Positions 32,960 to 45,469 of a stretch of 64,000 nt of DNA are shown in pieces. This stretch comes from Selaginella tamariscina. Lineage: Eukaryota; Streptophyta; Lycopodiopsida; Selaginellales; Selaginellaceae. Numbering within the stretch: position 1 is the first letter of the stretch; every line of letters starts with the position of its first letter. Made by a program: the position numbers and the translations under genes. The notes under the pieces are model-generated. The model made no database searches and was not told where the DNA came from. It saw only the letters and a program-made list of their open reading frames with translations. Where the stretch lies: contig PUQB01000307.1 in assembly GCA_003024785.1 (NCBI GenBank), positions 231,675-295,674 on the forward strand, written 5' to 3'.

Positions 32960-34046
32960 TTGGCTTCAGTTCCGAAATCAATTTCTTCAGCGCATGCAAT
33001 ATCTGAATCTTGTAAGGATGATGTACAATTAAATGATGAAGGGATAGGCAACGAAATAGTGGCAACGGATAAATGTGAAAGGGAGCAAACAAGTGATTTG
33101 CAAAGTATTCAAGAGGCAACGCTATCTCACGTTACTCATGGCCATATTGTGTTGTTGGATGTCAATGGTGTTCTGCTTCATCGACAAAGGCCCGAGGATA
33201 GAAAAACAGAAATCAAACAAGGAGATTTCATTCCTTGTCATGGTAAATTTCGATATGATATTATTTTTCGTCCAGGGTTGGATCGTCTCTTTCAAAAGCT
33301 TAAGGAGATGGGTGCGCTTGTGGGGATTTGGTCATGCATGCAGATTCATAACTTAACACCGCTGTTGAGTTTACTTAAGAAACATTGTAGTGTTGCAGAA
33401 GAGGTGATTCGTAAAGATTGGATTTTTGACCAGCGAATGTGTTATAAACCTCTCGAATTTCACAATATAAGAAAGGAAAAGCAAGCCATACTTCTTCAAG
33501 AATGAAAGAATAATTGGGACTCATGGGGAGATCAGTCGCTTAAGGATAACGAAGAATGCACATATCTTAGTAGTAGACGACTCTCCTCAGAAGGCTATGC
33601 TCAACCAAAACATTGCTTGTATTCATCCAATCACTTTCGATCCATATTCTGATATCGATATCATGGATGAGCTAGTGAACTACTTGGATACGTGCCTCAG
33701 AAAGAAGAATCTCGAAAATTTTTGTGAGCAGTATCCACCGTATCATACATTTCCTGAAGCTTTTCTTTCTCGTGATATTGAATTTTATAAAATGAAGGAT
33801 AGCAACCGGGCGCTTTATAATATTATTCTTAAGGAACGTCAGTTTTTAGATGAGCCTTTATGCAGACCTTCTCTTATCACATCTTATGTATTAACAAGGA
33901 TGGCAACTCCCAATTGCATTCGTGAGAGTGTTAAGTGGTGGCAACAACATCAAGATATTGACCAAAATGATTTGATTAATCCGGAGAGTGATGATTTAGA
34001 CAAAATGAAAAGATTTCTTTGTATGATAGAAAGAAAGTATTTATAA
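32960..34046 (+). CDS. FCP1/SCP-like HAD phosphatase (frameshifted, 5' end unclear)
   Basis: Reads HIVLLDVNGVLLHR (HAD motif I; D-x-N-G instead of the usual FCP1 D-x-D), then FRPGLDRLFQKLKEMGALVGIWSCM (FCP1 homology region with the motif II serine). After a frame change at ~33469-33482, in a GAAAGGAAAAG run, comes SKPYFFK ... ILVVDDSPQKA, the acidic motif of the family. The C-terminal ~150 residues (33597-34046) are helical and unrecognised. In eukaryotes this family dephosphorylates Ser/Thr in RNA polymerase II tails and other nuclear proteins. There is no in-frame ATG between the stop at 32900 and motif I, so an upstream exon is expected. It is the last gene before the right TIR, in the same orientation as the ParB-like gene. 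Family assignment is good; activity is uncertain, because the second motif I Asp is Asn and the frame is broken. Confidence 0.75.
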
Positions 34047-34308
34047 AAAATTAACATGTTGATAAGAAAATGATTTCATTTGTAATTATGTTTGATAGTA
34101 TTTCTTCATTATTGTAAACTATTTTTAGAATAATATGAATATTCTAAGATATTTTAGGAATATTCCTTACTAAGTAAGGTTATTGAAGGATTAATTAATT
34201 AATTAATTAATATTTAAGGCTTAATTACATATTAATTAAATGATTAATTAATAATTAAAACTTAAGTATTAATTAGTAATTTATTTTATATTCCCATTTT
34301 CACGTATC
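34047..34308. other. AT-rich right subterminal region
   Basis: TTAATTAA-rich, with GAATATTCTAAGATATTTTA words like those of the left subterminal region. No gene. Confidence 0.6.
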
Positions 34309-34334
34309 ATGCCCACTTTAGTTACAACTTGCAT
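34309..34334. repeat. right terminal inverted repeat
   Basis: CATGCCCACTTTAGTTACAA then CTTGCAT, the inverse of 19412-19437 with one mismatch. It is followed by ATAT and the resumed LTR/unit sequence. Confidence 0.85.
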
Positions 34335-35784
34335 ATATCCTGTAAGCATATTCTGTAGGCATATTCTGTATCCCATATTTTGTATCTTGTATCATGTATC
34401 TACACTAACTTTTGACCCTTTTGATCTTGTCATTTCTTGATTCTCACAAACTTAAGTTTCTTTGCCATCAACTACTAATTTTTATTTATTAGCCATTGGT
34501 TGTTGCACATTTACAACATGAGTGCATAATTTTTTAAGTGATTTCAACTATTATTCTAGTGTGAATAGAACGTAACTAACGTAAAGAGATTTTGATTCAA
34601 ACTGTTAAGGCCGAAGCTTAAATTAGAGTACAAATTGAATGTTTTAGTGGAGAAAGAAAAAAAAGAACATATATTAATTGCTAGTATAAGAGATCAACCA
34701 ACAATTAATGTTCAACCGGAATAATGAAACACTTACCTCCTTTACTAGTGTCTATGGAGCACTTGTATAGATTTAAATATGGACCTTTCGTTCTGGATCT
34801 AAATTTGGACTTTTATTTTTATATTAAAATTTAGACATTTAATTCTGTATTTGGAACCATTGATTTCTTATCTTAGAGTATTTTAATGTTGGCGTATACC
34901 ATTATTAACATCAACTTGATATATTTTGGTGGTTCATATGAACATGGATTGTACAAGCCTACCCACATTCGATCAATTTAATGTTGTAGTTGGTTTCGAT
35001 TTAAGAGACTATGAATTGGTACTCCCTTCAAATTTGAACATGGCTAACATATTAACCAACCCATTTGACATAGCATTAATATTAATTTAAAGGTCAAATA
35101 TGGATATACAATTTGTTTATGATCTTCATAAAACTGTTATATATTGTACTTCATACACCACAAATGATGCAAAAATGTGTGAAACTTTGGCAAAAGCTTT
35201 GTAAACTTCTCAAGAATAAAACCTTTCAATATAGACCCATTTGGGGAAAATAACAACTTCTTTCATTAGAGCGTAAAAATGCCTATCAACCTAGCTATTT
35301 GCCATGCATTGTCACTTCCAATACATCACAAAATAAGAACTGTCTAATTCTTAGACACTTCACTTTTAATTAGTTGATCACATAATTTTGCTTAAACTCT
35401 TGGCTCAACTTATGTTCTTTTGACGATATTGTTTGTTATGACATCAACACTTGAACAAAAAAAAGCTCATGTCGCATTCCTAGATGGCATCTCATTTGCT
35501 AATTGCATTTAAATATTAAATTAATAGCACATTAAAACATTATTTGTCATAATTCTAACTTGGTGGGTTGACTACCTAGGTAAAGATTGTAGGATATATA
35601 AATAAAAGATTCAAGCATAATTAGGTCATCATGACCAGGGGCCTCTCATAAATACTAATTAATTCTTTGCCTAGTTGACTTAAAGGGAGGAAAGGTTGTG
35701 ATATTTAGTATTAAAGTGGTCTTGGGTTTGATTTTCATCAAGGGATAAACTTTTAATAAAGCTCACGTCACTAAGGTTGGAGTA

Positions 35785-36330
35785 TATATCCTTGCTTAAC
35801 TAAACCCCTCGATCACATGGAATTGCCTCGCCTAATTAAACCCCTTGATCACATGGGATCACCTCGCCAAGCGGTCACACAATGTGGGAATCTCCTTTGA
35901 GCTGTTTGGGATAATCTCACACTATGTATCCTTGCTTAACTAAACCCCTTGATCACACAATGTGGGGATCACCTTGCTAAGGGTCACACAAATGTGAGGA
36001 TCACCTTTAAGCTGTTTGAGATAATTTCACATTGTGTATCCTTGCCTAACTAAACCCTTGATCATTGTTTGGGTGGGGATCGCCTCTAATCTGTTCAGGA
36101 TAATCTCACATGTATCCTTGCTTAACTAAACCTCACACAATGTGGGGATTGTGTATCCTTGCTTAACTAAACTCCACACAATGTGGGGATTGCCTCTGAG
36201 CTTTTTGGGATAATCTCACACTGTATCCTTACCTAACTAAACTTCTCGATCACATGGGATTGCCTTGCCAAGTTGTTACACAGTGTGGGGATTGCCTCTG
36301 AGCTGTTCAAGATAATCTCACACTGTAGAC
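35785..36330. repeat. ~125-bp minisatellite of unit B
   Basis: Same module as at 5560-6130, with about five degenerate copies. Confidence 0.8.
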
Positions 36331-38861
36331 CTCAGACATGCAGGTACGAAGATATATATCTATTGTATGAACTTTGAGAGAGAATAACAAGTTTACTTGC
36401 AGGACGAAGGCAGAGAGACGAGATTAGCCACGAGGCTAAGTGATGTGATTGATTCTAGTATTGGTATCTTTCCAGTACGTAATTACTACTGTATTTTGTT
36501 GCGTTGCGATTTGAATTTAAACCTTAGACTAGATTCATATATTTTTGCACACTACACATTCTTTGATTTTCATATTCAGCTACCATTTCATCACCCAACG
36601 TGATCTTTTTTCCACACGTACGGAAAGCGGCTAACTGAGGACATACAGTCTGAGGTAGAAGGTGAATCTCCAAGCTGTTGTGAAGGAGACATTAACACAT
36701 ACTGTGCATGTGTGTATGTTAGAGAAAGAGGGGGGGCGGGGGGGGAGGACCGTCATGCACATCATCCCATTCTATGAAACAATTATAAAGCTTTATGTAT
36801 ACTCTCGTATCTGCCCAAAAGCAAAGGAGATGATCCTCTTTGTGTGGTTATATCATGCATACATGTGTATGTATGTGTGTGCAAATTCATGGATATGCAT
36901 ATATATGTATACATGTCTCACAACACACACATATACGCACATAGGCACATGCACGCACATGGTTGATGGAGGTCCTGCACATGAGTTCTTCTTTATTGGA
37001 GTCTATCACGAGGTTTACACTCAATTCATGGTCTATTATAAAGTGATGAACATTTATATTTATTACTAAGTTGACTTATGAAGAACAAATTCCCTCGGTT
37101 GTGTACTTAATGTCATATACATACATCAATATATAATGCTAAAAAAGTTAAGTTTTTTATTGTGTGGTTCTACATAAGAGTTTATCATCATAATACTATG
37201 AACTGTATGAATACACAAAGGTTAATGAAAATTTATCTGTGTGAGACACTGTTGCTTTTGGAGAGTATATGTTCATGTGATGTTGTGGGTGTGTGTTAAT
37301 AGAAGTTTTTGTGTGCACAAGCGAATGAATAATGTGTGTGTGTGTGTGTGTGTTGAAATCCTTATAAGCACAGTTAAATTGCATGTTCACGCGCGCGCTT
37401 ATAAGTAATAATAAAATAATTCATACCTTATTAATAGTTAAAACGATTCAGTTAATATCACATTGTTCTGCTAATATAAAGTTAAAAATGTGAAATTGCT
37501 AAAACAAATTATAATTATTTTTTTAATTAGTACATTTTTAACTAAAAACATTTATTATAATGTTTAACGAGTTCCATAGTGCATTAAAAAAAATAAAAAA
37601 TGAACACACACACACACACAACACACACACACACACACACACACACAACAAGGGTTTTGAAGATTAATGAGGTGGTGAACCTTGGAAACTGCCTGGGGTC
37701 TTTGTAAGCGCTCTAGAATCGCTTTTTCTCATATGAATGATTCACACACACACACATCACACATGTACATCTGCATGATCATCTCCTTTACTTTTGAACA
37801 AAAACGATCCACAAGTATAATAAATTTGCTTCATAAATGGGGTGATGGTACGAATACTGAATCTCTCTTTCTATCTATTTATCTATGTATAGACACACAC
37901 ACATAGGGAATGTGTTGGATAACTAGGTAACATATCCTGTATCACCTCAGTTAGCCGCTTCTGAAAGTGTGGAAATTTGATTAGGTTCGCCTAGCACCAC
38001 TGAAGATGAAAATAAAAAATGTGTGCAGCGTGCAGAGATATATAAATCGAGTTTTAATTTAGGTTTAAATTCGAATAGAAATGCAAGAAAAATATTAGTA
38101 AGTATATACATCACATCACTGCGCTTCGCAGCTAATCTAGTCCTCTCCGCCTTCATCCTGCACGTAAACTTGTCATTCTCTCTCAAAGTTCATACAATAG
38201 ACATGTCCGATCGAGGTCCACAATGTGAGATTATCCCCAACAGCTGCATGCGAGTCCTCACCACATATACATGTATCTTGGATATATGTACATGTATTTT
38301 GTCCTCTATTTATACTTCATATGGTAGTACATATATACTGTGTAGAGTAAGGAGTGTTTAATATATAACAAACCTTAGTGCAGAATACATACTTATGTAA
38401 CCTATAAAGTTAGAGTGAGTTTACGCCATCCATAATAAGAAACTTAAACGTTATTGTTATTACAAACTTCAGGCACAAAAACACAATGTGTGTAGTATGC
38501 TTCGGTACAGCTATAGCTATGTACTGTGCGTGAGGGTATTATAGATGTGTTATATTATATATCAACTGTTCTCTCTCTGTGGCTAGTAATACACACTCAC
38601 TACATAACGGATAGAACCTTGGAGGGGTCCAAAATACACATAAAAATACACGCACTCACACACACACGCTAAATCCATGTATGTATGCAAATAAGTGGTG
38701 GAGTCCGAACTGAATGTCCTTGCTGCATGCCTTGAGTAGATGCAGCCAACACACAGAGGTACACCAAGCCACACAGGCACAGCCTTAAAACAGGCAGGGT
38801 TTATATACACAAACAAAGAAAAACATTACAAGTTTCACATGTTGTTAACAGTCCTACGCAC

Positions 38862-41427
38862 CTAAATCTCTATCTTATAGACAGCTCTACCACCGCGGTA
38901 TCCTGAATCCCAATTTATATCCACGCGTTCCGCTCGGATAGGACATATTTCATAAGCTAATTTCTGGCCCTCAATGTCCACAACCATGCACCTCGGACGG
39001 GATCCACTTTCAGGATCAAAGATTATGACATGACGTTGGGGAATGCTAATGCAATGTGTGTCAATGACATCTGTCTTTGATATTTCCAGATGATATACAT
39101 GACGGTTGCGGATGATGAATCCACCCACCTTCATTAAAATAAATTACCATAAGTCCCTATGTGTGAATATTTACAAACGACTTGCCTGAGCCGTCACGGG
39201 CGATCCGGGCCAAGGGCCACGAGGAATGTACGTACTTGGGTTCTGCATGTTCACATCTCACACATGAATACGTGTATACGCATGGCTGAGTTCATATATA
39301 TGTGTTTTACCTGAGTGAATTGCAGGGCGTAAAACAATTCGGGAGTGAACTTGTCACCTTTAAGCATAAAGGAGCCTACCCACATAGTTTCATCCGCCAC
39401 GAGAATGCATAGCAATTCAGGAAAAGTTCGTCCAACATGTTCCACACGGATCACGTCGGCTATAGTCAGCGGCCTTTCACTCTGTAAGATAAAGAGGGTA
39501 AGACAAGTTTTGCACAGAGCTAAAAGAGAGTGAAAGAAAGAGTATAAGTCGTGACTTCAGGTCTTACTGTTTGTTTGTAGGAAGTGCACTGCAGTTGATT
39601 CGCTGTCAAATCCATAGTACACAAGGTATGATCAGCTGTAACAGCAACAAAGTATCCAGAGAGTATCCGCATGAGGTTGCAAGTTGGTGGTCAAACTATG
39701 GATTACAGTTGTCCCTACATGTCGGAAATCTCTATAGCAAAGTAAACTGGCGTCCCAAGGGTCATAAACACCTGTAGAAAAAAAGCTTTTCAATACAATA
39801 CGTGTGTGTGCGCTTGTGTGTTTTACCTGGAAATTATCAACAACCATTCCTGTAGAGTGTGGTTCAGGCCAAGATAGAGGCAGATCTGGAATGACGACCC
39901 GAAAGTTCGATAAGTCCACAAGAGAGGAACGAACGAGCTGTTTGCGACGTTTGATAAAAACGGTCTTCGCAGTCGCAGCAAAGCTGGGCTCAATCTGACG
40001 CTGAAAGTAAAACCATTTCCCAGACGCTCCAACAAAACGTGTTATTATATGTGTATCCTCATTCGTCTGGATTTCTGGGGGTAAAGCAACACGGAAGCTC
40101 GGTTCGACTTCCTCTCCAGGAACACCAGCAATGATATTAATATACCACGCTGGTCCTCGTAAACATAAGCATCACTGTATAAGACTATGCTCTGTTAGAT
40201 ATACTTCTCTCTTTCTTACACACAAATACACACACACAACCTGCGAGTTGGGGCATTGTGCCAACGTTCCTCGAGGTTAGCACGGAGTTCTGAACCACCT
40301 GAGCTTCCTTCAATGTTAATGAATTGAGCACCCTGCGCAATGATCTGTAATGCAAGACCACGTTAAAACGAAACCGTGTGTATAGAGGGACGTGAACAAT
40401 ATCACATACAAAGAATGCTTACCTTTTCAACTTGTTCAGAAAGTAGCTCGTCTATTTCATTCTGAAAGAAATTAATATTTAGTATTAGTCAAGTGACCAA
40501 GATAGAAATAGCACTAATTGTGTTCTGTGTATGTGGGTGTGGGCGTGAGTGTGAGAGAGAGGGGTAGTTTACGATTTTACCTGTAAGAGTCGAATGTCGG
40601 CCATCAGATTCATTGCCTGTATTAGAATGAAAAACCAGTTTATTGTTGCAAATAATTTTGTATATTATGACACCATATTACATGTTTTACGTGAAACGAG
40701 TGTGGATTCACGCAGAAAGATGGAAGGATTTCCATGGAATTCCATGATCCTAAGTGCAAATTCATAACAAAACGCAAGTTTTTCTATGGAAAACTAAAGG
40801 AAAATACAAGCAGGTATACGGTGCGTTAAATTCATAAAAGAGCTCCACGAACAACACAGACTATGGAAGATTTCCATGGATATCGTGATCTAGCTGCAAA
40901 TTCATAACAAAATGGAAAACTAAGAGAGAATACAAGCAGGTGGGTTGAATTCATAAAAGAGCTCCACGAACAACACAGAAATTAGGAATTTCCATGGCAA
41001 ATTGATCTAGCTGCAAATTCATAACGAAATGGAAACCTAAGAGAGAATACAAGCAGGTGGGTTGAATTCATAACAGAGCTCCATGAAAAAAACAGATTTC
41101 TATGGCATTCATGATCTAGCTGCAAATTTCATAACAAAATGGAAAACTAAGAGAGAATACAAGCAGGTGGGTTGAATTCATAACAGAGCTCCACGAAAAA
41201 AACACAGAAATATGGAAGATTTCCATGGCGTATCATGATGTAGCTGCAAATTCATAACAACTAAGGGAAATACAAGCAGGTGGATTGAATTCATAAAACG
41301 AAAAACACAGATTTTTGTATGAAATGTGCAAAGTATAGAAGGAAAAAATAGATACTTACTTCACTGGATAATTCCCTGTCACTCTTCCATTGCGAGGAGA
41401 CGAAGGAACCCTACTCCTATACTCCAT
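38862..41427 (-). pseudogene. unknown 8-exon gene, unit B copy (frameshifted)
   Basis: Same exon order as 9034-11603; the last exon (38862-39128) and the next (39311-39481) are open. The CYRDF-type exon (~39568-39770) has one base lost near its acceptor and an extra base in GTTGGTGGTC. The large exon lost a C near 40145. These breaks make it a pseudogene unless they are sequence errors. Confidence 0.7.
40830..41300. repeat. ~117-bp tandem repeat in intron 1, unit B
   Basis: Counterpart of 11000-11490; one module is shortened near 40983. Confidence 0.85.
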
Positions 41428-42570
41428 TCGATCACGCGGGAAAAAAAATTTAAAAGTATATTCTTTGATATCTCTTTCATTTTATTAAACAACTGAAGGG
41501 GAGAGGGTTCAACGGTTAAACCGTATATTCTACGAAAATATATATACTAATATAGGATAATCCAGGTGATTTTATTAATTAATTTTGCGATTAAATAGTT
41601 TTATTTTAAATACTTTATTAAATCAAATGAATCTATAAACACACACATGTGCTTATACCAAAAGATTAAAAAACATTAAAATGTCATTACTGTAACATTT
41701 TTAAAACTACGTTAAGAAATTAAAAAGAAGATGAATGTATAATTTTAATTTAGATATATATTTGTTCTTTTGTTTATGTTTCATTCTTATATATGAGATA
41801 ACACTGAATGTATATAATTAATTAATTTTTTTTTAATTTTAAAATTTTCGTTAACAATTCAATCGACATATATAAGTCCAAATTGTAACCAAGTCAAACA
41901 CAGTCCCTATGCATATATAACACGTATGCCTTCCGCTCTCTCTCTCTCTCTTTCTCACATGCACACACACGCGCGCGCGTGTCCAAGAGAATGCTCTCCT
42001 CTCTTACACACACATGGACTTTCATTAACACCTACAAACACACGTGGTCACACACACACGCACAGTTTTCTGTTTCTCTTCTCAAATGTACTTGAACTTT
42101 CATCAACATGCATGTACATACCCATCAATTTTTTTTATTAACAATTACATATACAAACTCATAATAGCTTTCAAGAACACATGTTCACACTTTTCATACA
42201 CAAATTATTTATTGTAGCTAAATTCACCTGTACAGTTTCTCAAATACACAAGCTTTATTTAGCACACACATCATTCTTTCTCACCACCACAAGGATTCCA
42301 ACACATACACGGTATCCATTAGCTTGTGCATACAAAAGACTTCTATTAACACACACCCACAACGTCTTATGCACATATACACGCCATAGATTGTCAATAG
42401 CCTGTGTAGAAAAGAACAGTAATAAAAAACATAACCCTTTAGTGTCTGCATACATATACGTAGATGTTCCCATACAGATGAGGAAATTTGTTCGTAGTAA
42501 ATATAACTGTAACTAGAAATCTTCGTGTCTTTTTAATGAAACATGGACTTGAATGTGCGTGTGTGTGTGC

Positions 42571-42609
<39 letters not shown>

Positions 42610-43568
42610 TTCATGCACATGAACTGCATTAAAGAATCCCTTGAAGAAAACCTCATGTGTAGGACTTTCATCAACCATGTGTGTGTAAGTGTTGTAGGTT
42701 TAAGTATGCATTAGAAAGTATACCAATACCTTTGCAAAAGTTACTTGAACCTGTCATATGTGGTGTGATTGAGTGTTAGTATACACGCATATATACATAC
42801 ATACATAAATTGTCATGGTTCATGGGTATACATGTGCGTAAAACCTACATAGCATACGAATGATTCGCGCGCACACACAGACACACGTATGGCATTTGCA
42901 CAACACATGTATGCATGGTATGACCATACAAAGAGGACCATCTCCTTTGCTTATGAGCACACAGATAGAAAGATGATCCACAAGTATACATAAAGCTTGA
43001 TAATTGTTTTATGGGATGGGATGTGCATGAATGATCGTAATTGTGGTGAGTTTAGGGATTGCAAATGAATGTGTGTAAAACATGTTTGTGTGTGCATGTG
43101 TATATGCATTACCTATGTATATGTGTAGACATGTATATATTATAGAAGTGTTCTGTCAACATTAACACTAGCTCATGCACAGTGGTATGTGTTTGTATGA
43201 GATAATACTCTTGGTTCTCTTTCTCTCTATATGTAATGTGTGTGTACAAATTTCTTATATACCCCTAAAATTTGTCATACCTTCACAACTTAAATAGAGT
43301 GAGTATATGCTTTAAATAAGGTTTAATGTATTATGCGTATCCATAGTAAGAAACTTAGACATTATTGTTATTATGAACTACAGGCACAAAAACATAATAT
43401 GTGTAATATGTTTCTGTACAGTATGCACACACACATGTAGCCAAAGAGAGAACCGTTGAGTATTATCTCAAACTATGTATTATATCGTATCTATAATACC
43501 CCCATTCACACACACGCGTAAGTATATTGGAGGGATCCAAAATACAGACAAAAGTACACACACACACA

Positions 43569-43608
<40 letters not shown>

Positions 43609-43712
43609 GGTAAGTGATGGAGTCCGAACTGAAAGTACACACACGTACACACAGGAACAGCCTTAAAACATGTACGGGTTTATATACATAACGAAAAACA
43701 TTACAAGTTAAC
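41428..43712. other. spacer with microsatellites, unit B
   Basis: Counterpart of 11604-13911 with changed repeat lengths: (GT)n(GA)n at ~42558-42608 and (CA)n(TA)n at ~43555-43605. No gene. Confidence 0.55.
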
Positions 43713-45390
43713 CTAAATCTTTATCTTATAGACCTCCGTGTACCCTGAATCCCGGTTTACATCAGGATGTGTGTCAAAAGGTAATGTATGGCCCGTAATG
43801 GCTACAATCAGGAACCTCGGATCGCATCTCATTGCAAGATCATGGACTATGACATGACGTTGGGAAGATTAATGCATTCTCTGTCAATGGCATCTGTCTT
43901 TGATATTTCTAGATGATATAAACGATTCTTGCATCCCCCCACCTAGTGCTTATGTGTGTATATATTTACAAACAACTTGCCTGATGAGTCGTCATGCGCA
44001 CTGAGTACGTTTGTGTTACACCAAATGATCTGCTCGGAAGGCGCAGCAGGAATGTACGTACTTGAGTTCTACATGTTCACATATCACACATGAATACGTG
44101 TATACACACACGCCGAGTGAGTGGCAGGTTGTAAAACAACTTGGGAGTGAACTTGTCACCTTTTAAGTGTAAGGGTGCCTTCATTTATAATTGCATCCGG
44201 CAAGAGAATGCATAGCAGTTTAATAAGAGTTTGCCCAGGTATAGTCAGCAGCCATCCGCTCTGTAATATAAAGAGGGTAAGACATGTTTTGCACAGAGCT
44301 AAGAGAGAGTGCGAGAAAGAGTACAAATCATGACTTCAGGTCTTACTGTTTATTTGTAGGAAGTGCACTGCAGTTGATTCGCTGTCAAATCCATAGTACA
44401 CAAGGTATGATCAGCTGTAACAAAGTATCCAGAGAGTATCCGCATGAGGGGTTGCAAGTTGTGGTGAGGCGATTACAGTTCTCCCTACATGTCGGAAATT
44501 TCTATAGCTAAGTATACTGGCGTACCTGTAGAAAAAACTTCTCAATATCTATACGTGTGTGTTTTACCTGGAAATTCTTAACAACCATTCCTGTAGGCAG
44601 ATCTGGAATGACAACCCGGAAGTTCGATAGAGGAACGAACGAGCTGTTTGCGACGTTTGATAAAAACGTGGATGTGGAACTCGGTATTCAGCCACAGCAC
44701 CTGGAAACTGTAGGTGAGAGAAGCGTGGTTTCCCTTGGTGGTGGCAGAAAAACCGAGGACGTGTATCTCCACTAGCAAATCTGGGCTCAATCTGACGTTG
44801 AAAATAAAACCATTTCTCGGATGCTCCCGCAAAATGTGTTGTTATATGTGTCTGTGTTTCTGGGGGTAAAGCAACACGGAAGCTTGGCTCGACTTCCTCT
44901 CTATGAACACCAGCAATGATATTAATATACCCACGCTCGTCCTCGTAAACATAAGCATCACTGTATAAGGCTGTGGTCTGCTAGATGTACTTCTCTCTCT
45001 CATACACACACGCACACACACCTGCGAGCTGCGAGCTGCGAGCACGGAGTTCTAATCGATGTGAGCTTCCTTCAATGTTAATGATTCGAGCACCCTGCTC
45101 AATGGTCTGTAAATTAAATGCAAGACCACATTAAAACGAAAACGTGTGCATAGAGAGGGATGTGAGCAATATCACATACAAGTACAGTGAGAATATGTCG
45201 ACTTGCTTACCTTTTCAACTTGTTCAGTAAGTAGCTGGTCCATTTCATTCTGAAAACAATAGTATTAGTTAAGTGAACAGGTAGAAATAGCACTATACTG
45301 TGTATGTGGCATGTGTGCGTGAGAGAGAGGGCTGATATATAAAATTGATTTTGTCTGTAAGGATCGAAGGTCGGCCATGAGCGTCCTTGC
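43713..45390 (-). pseudogene. decayed paralogue of the unknown gene, unit B
   Basis: Nearly identical to 13912-15570, including the same last-exon base loss, the extra segment in the fifth exon and the CTCGCAG-repeat shortening. The decay therefore preceded duplication of the unit. Confidence 0.7.
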
Positions 45391-45469
45391 CTATGTCAGA
45401 ATGAAAACCCAGTTTATTTATTTATTTTTTATTATTTGTAAGTAATTTGTATATTAAGACACCAAACGG

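Larger units (their letters stand above)
19412..34334. mobile_element. 14.9-kb DNA transposon with terminal inverted repeats
   Basis: The left end ATGCAAGTTGTAACTAAA and the inverted right end (34309-34334) match over ~26 bp with one mismatch. ATAT flanks both sides (19408-19411 and 34335-34338). The uninterrupted target is visible at the B/C junction near 49250 (CCTATATGTATATCCTG). Because the flanks are AT repeats, the duplication could also be read as TA with a longer TIR. Contents: a DUF7869-like transposase gene (reverse), two palindrome arrays, a ParB/methylase-like gene and an FCP1-like phosphatase gene (forward). Confidence 0.9.
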
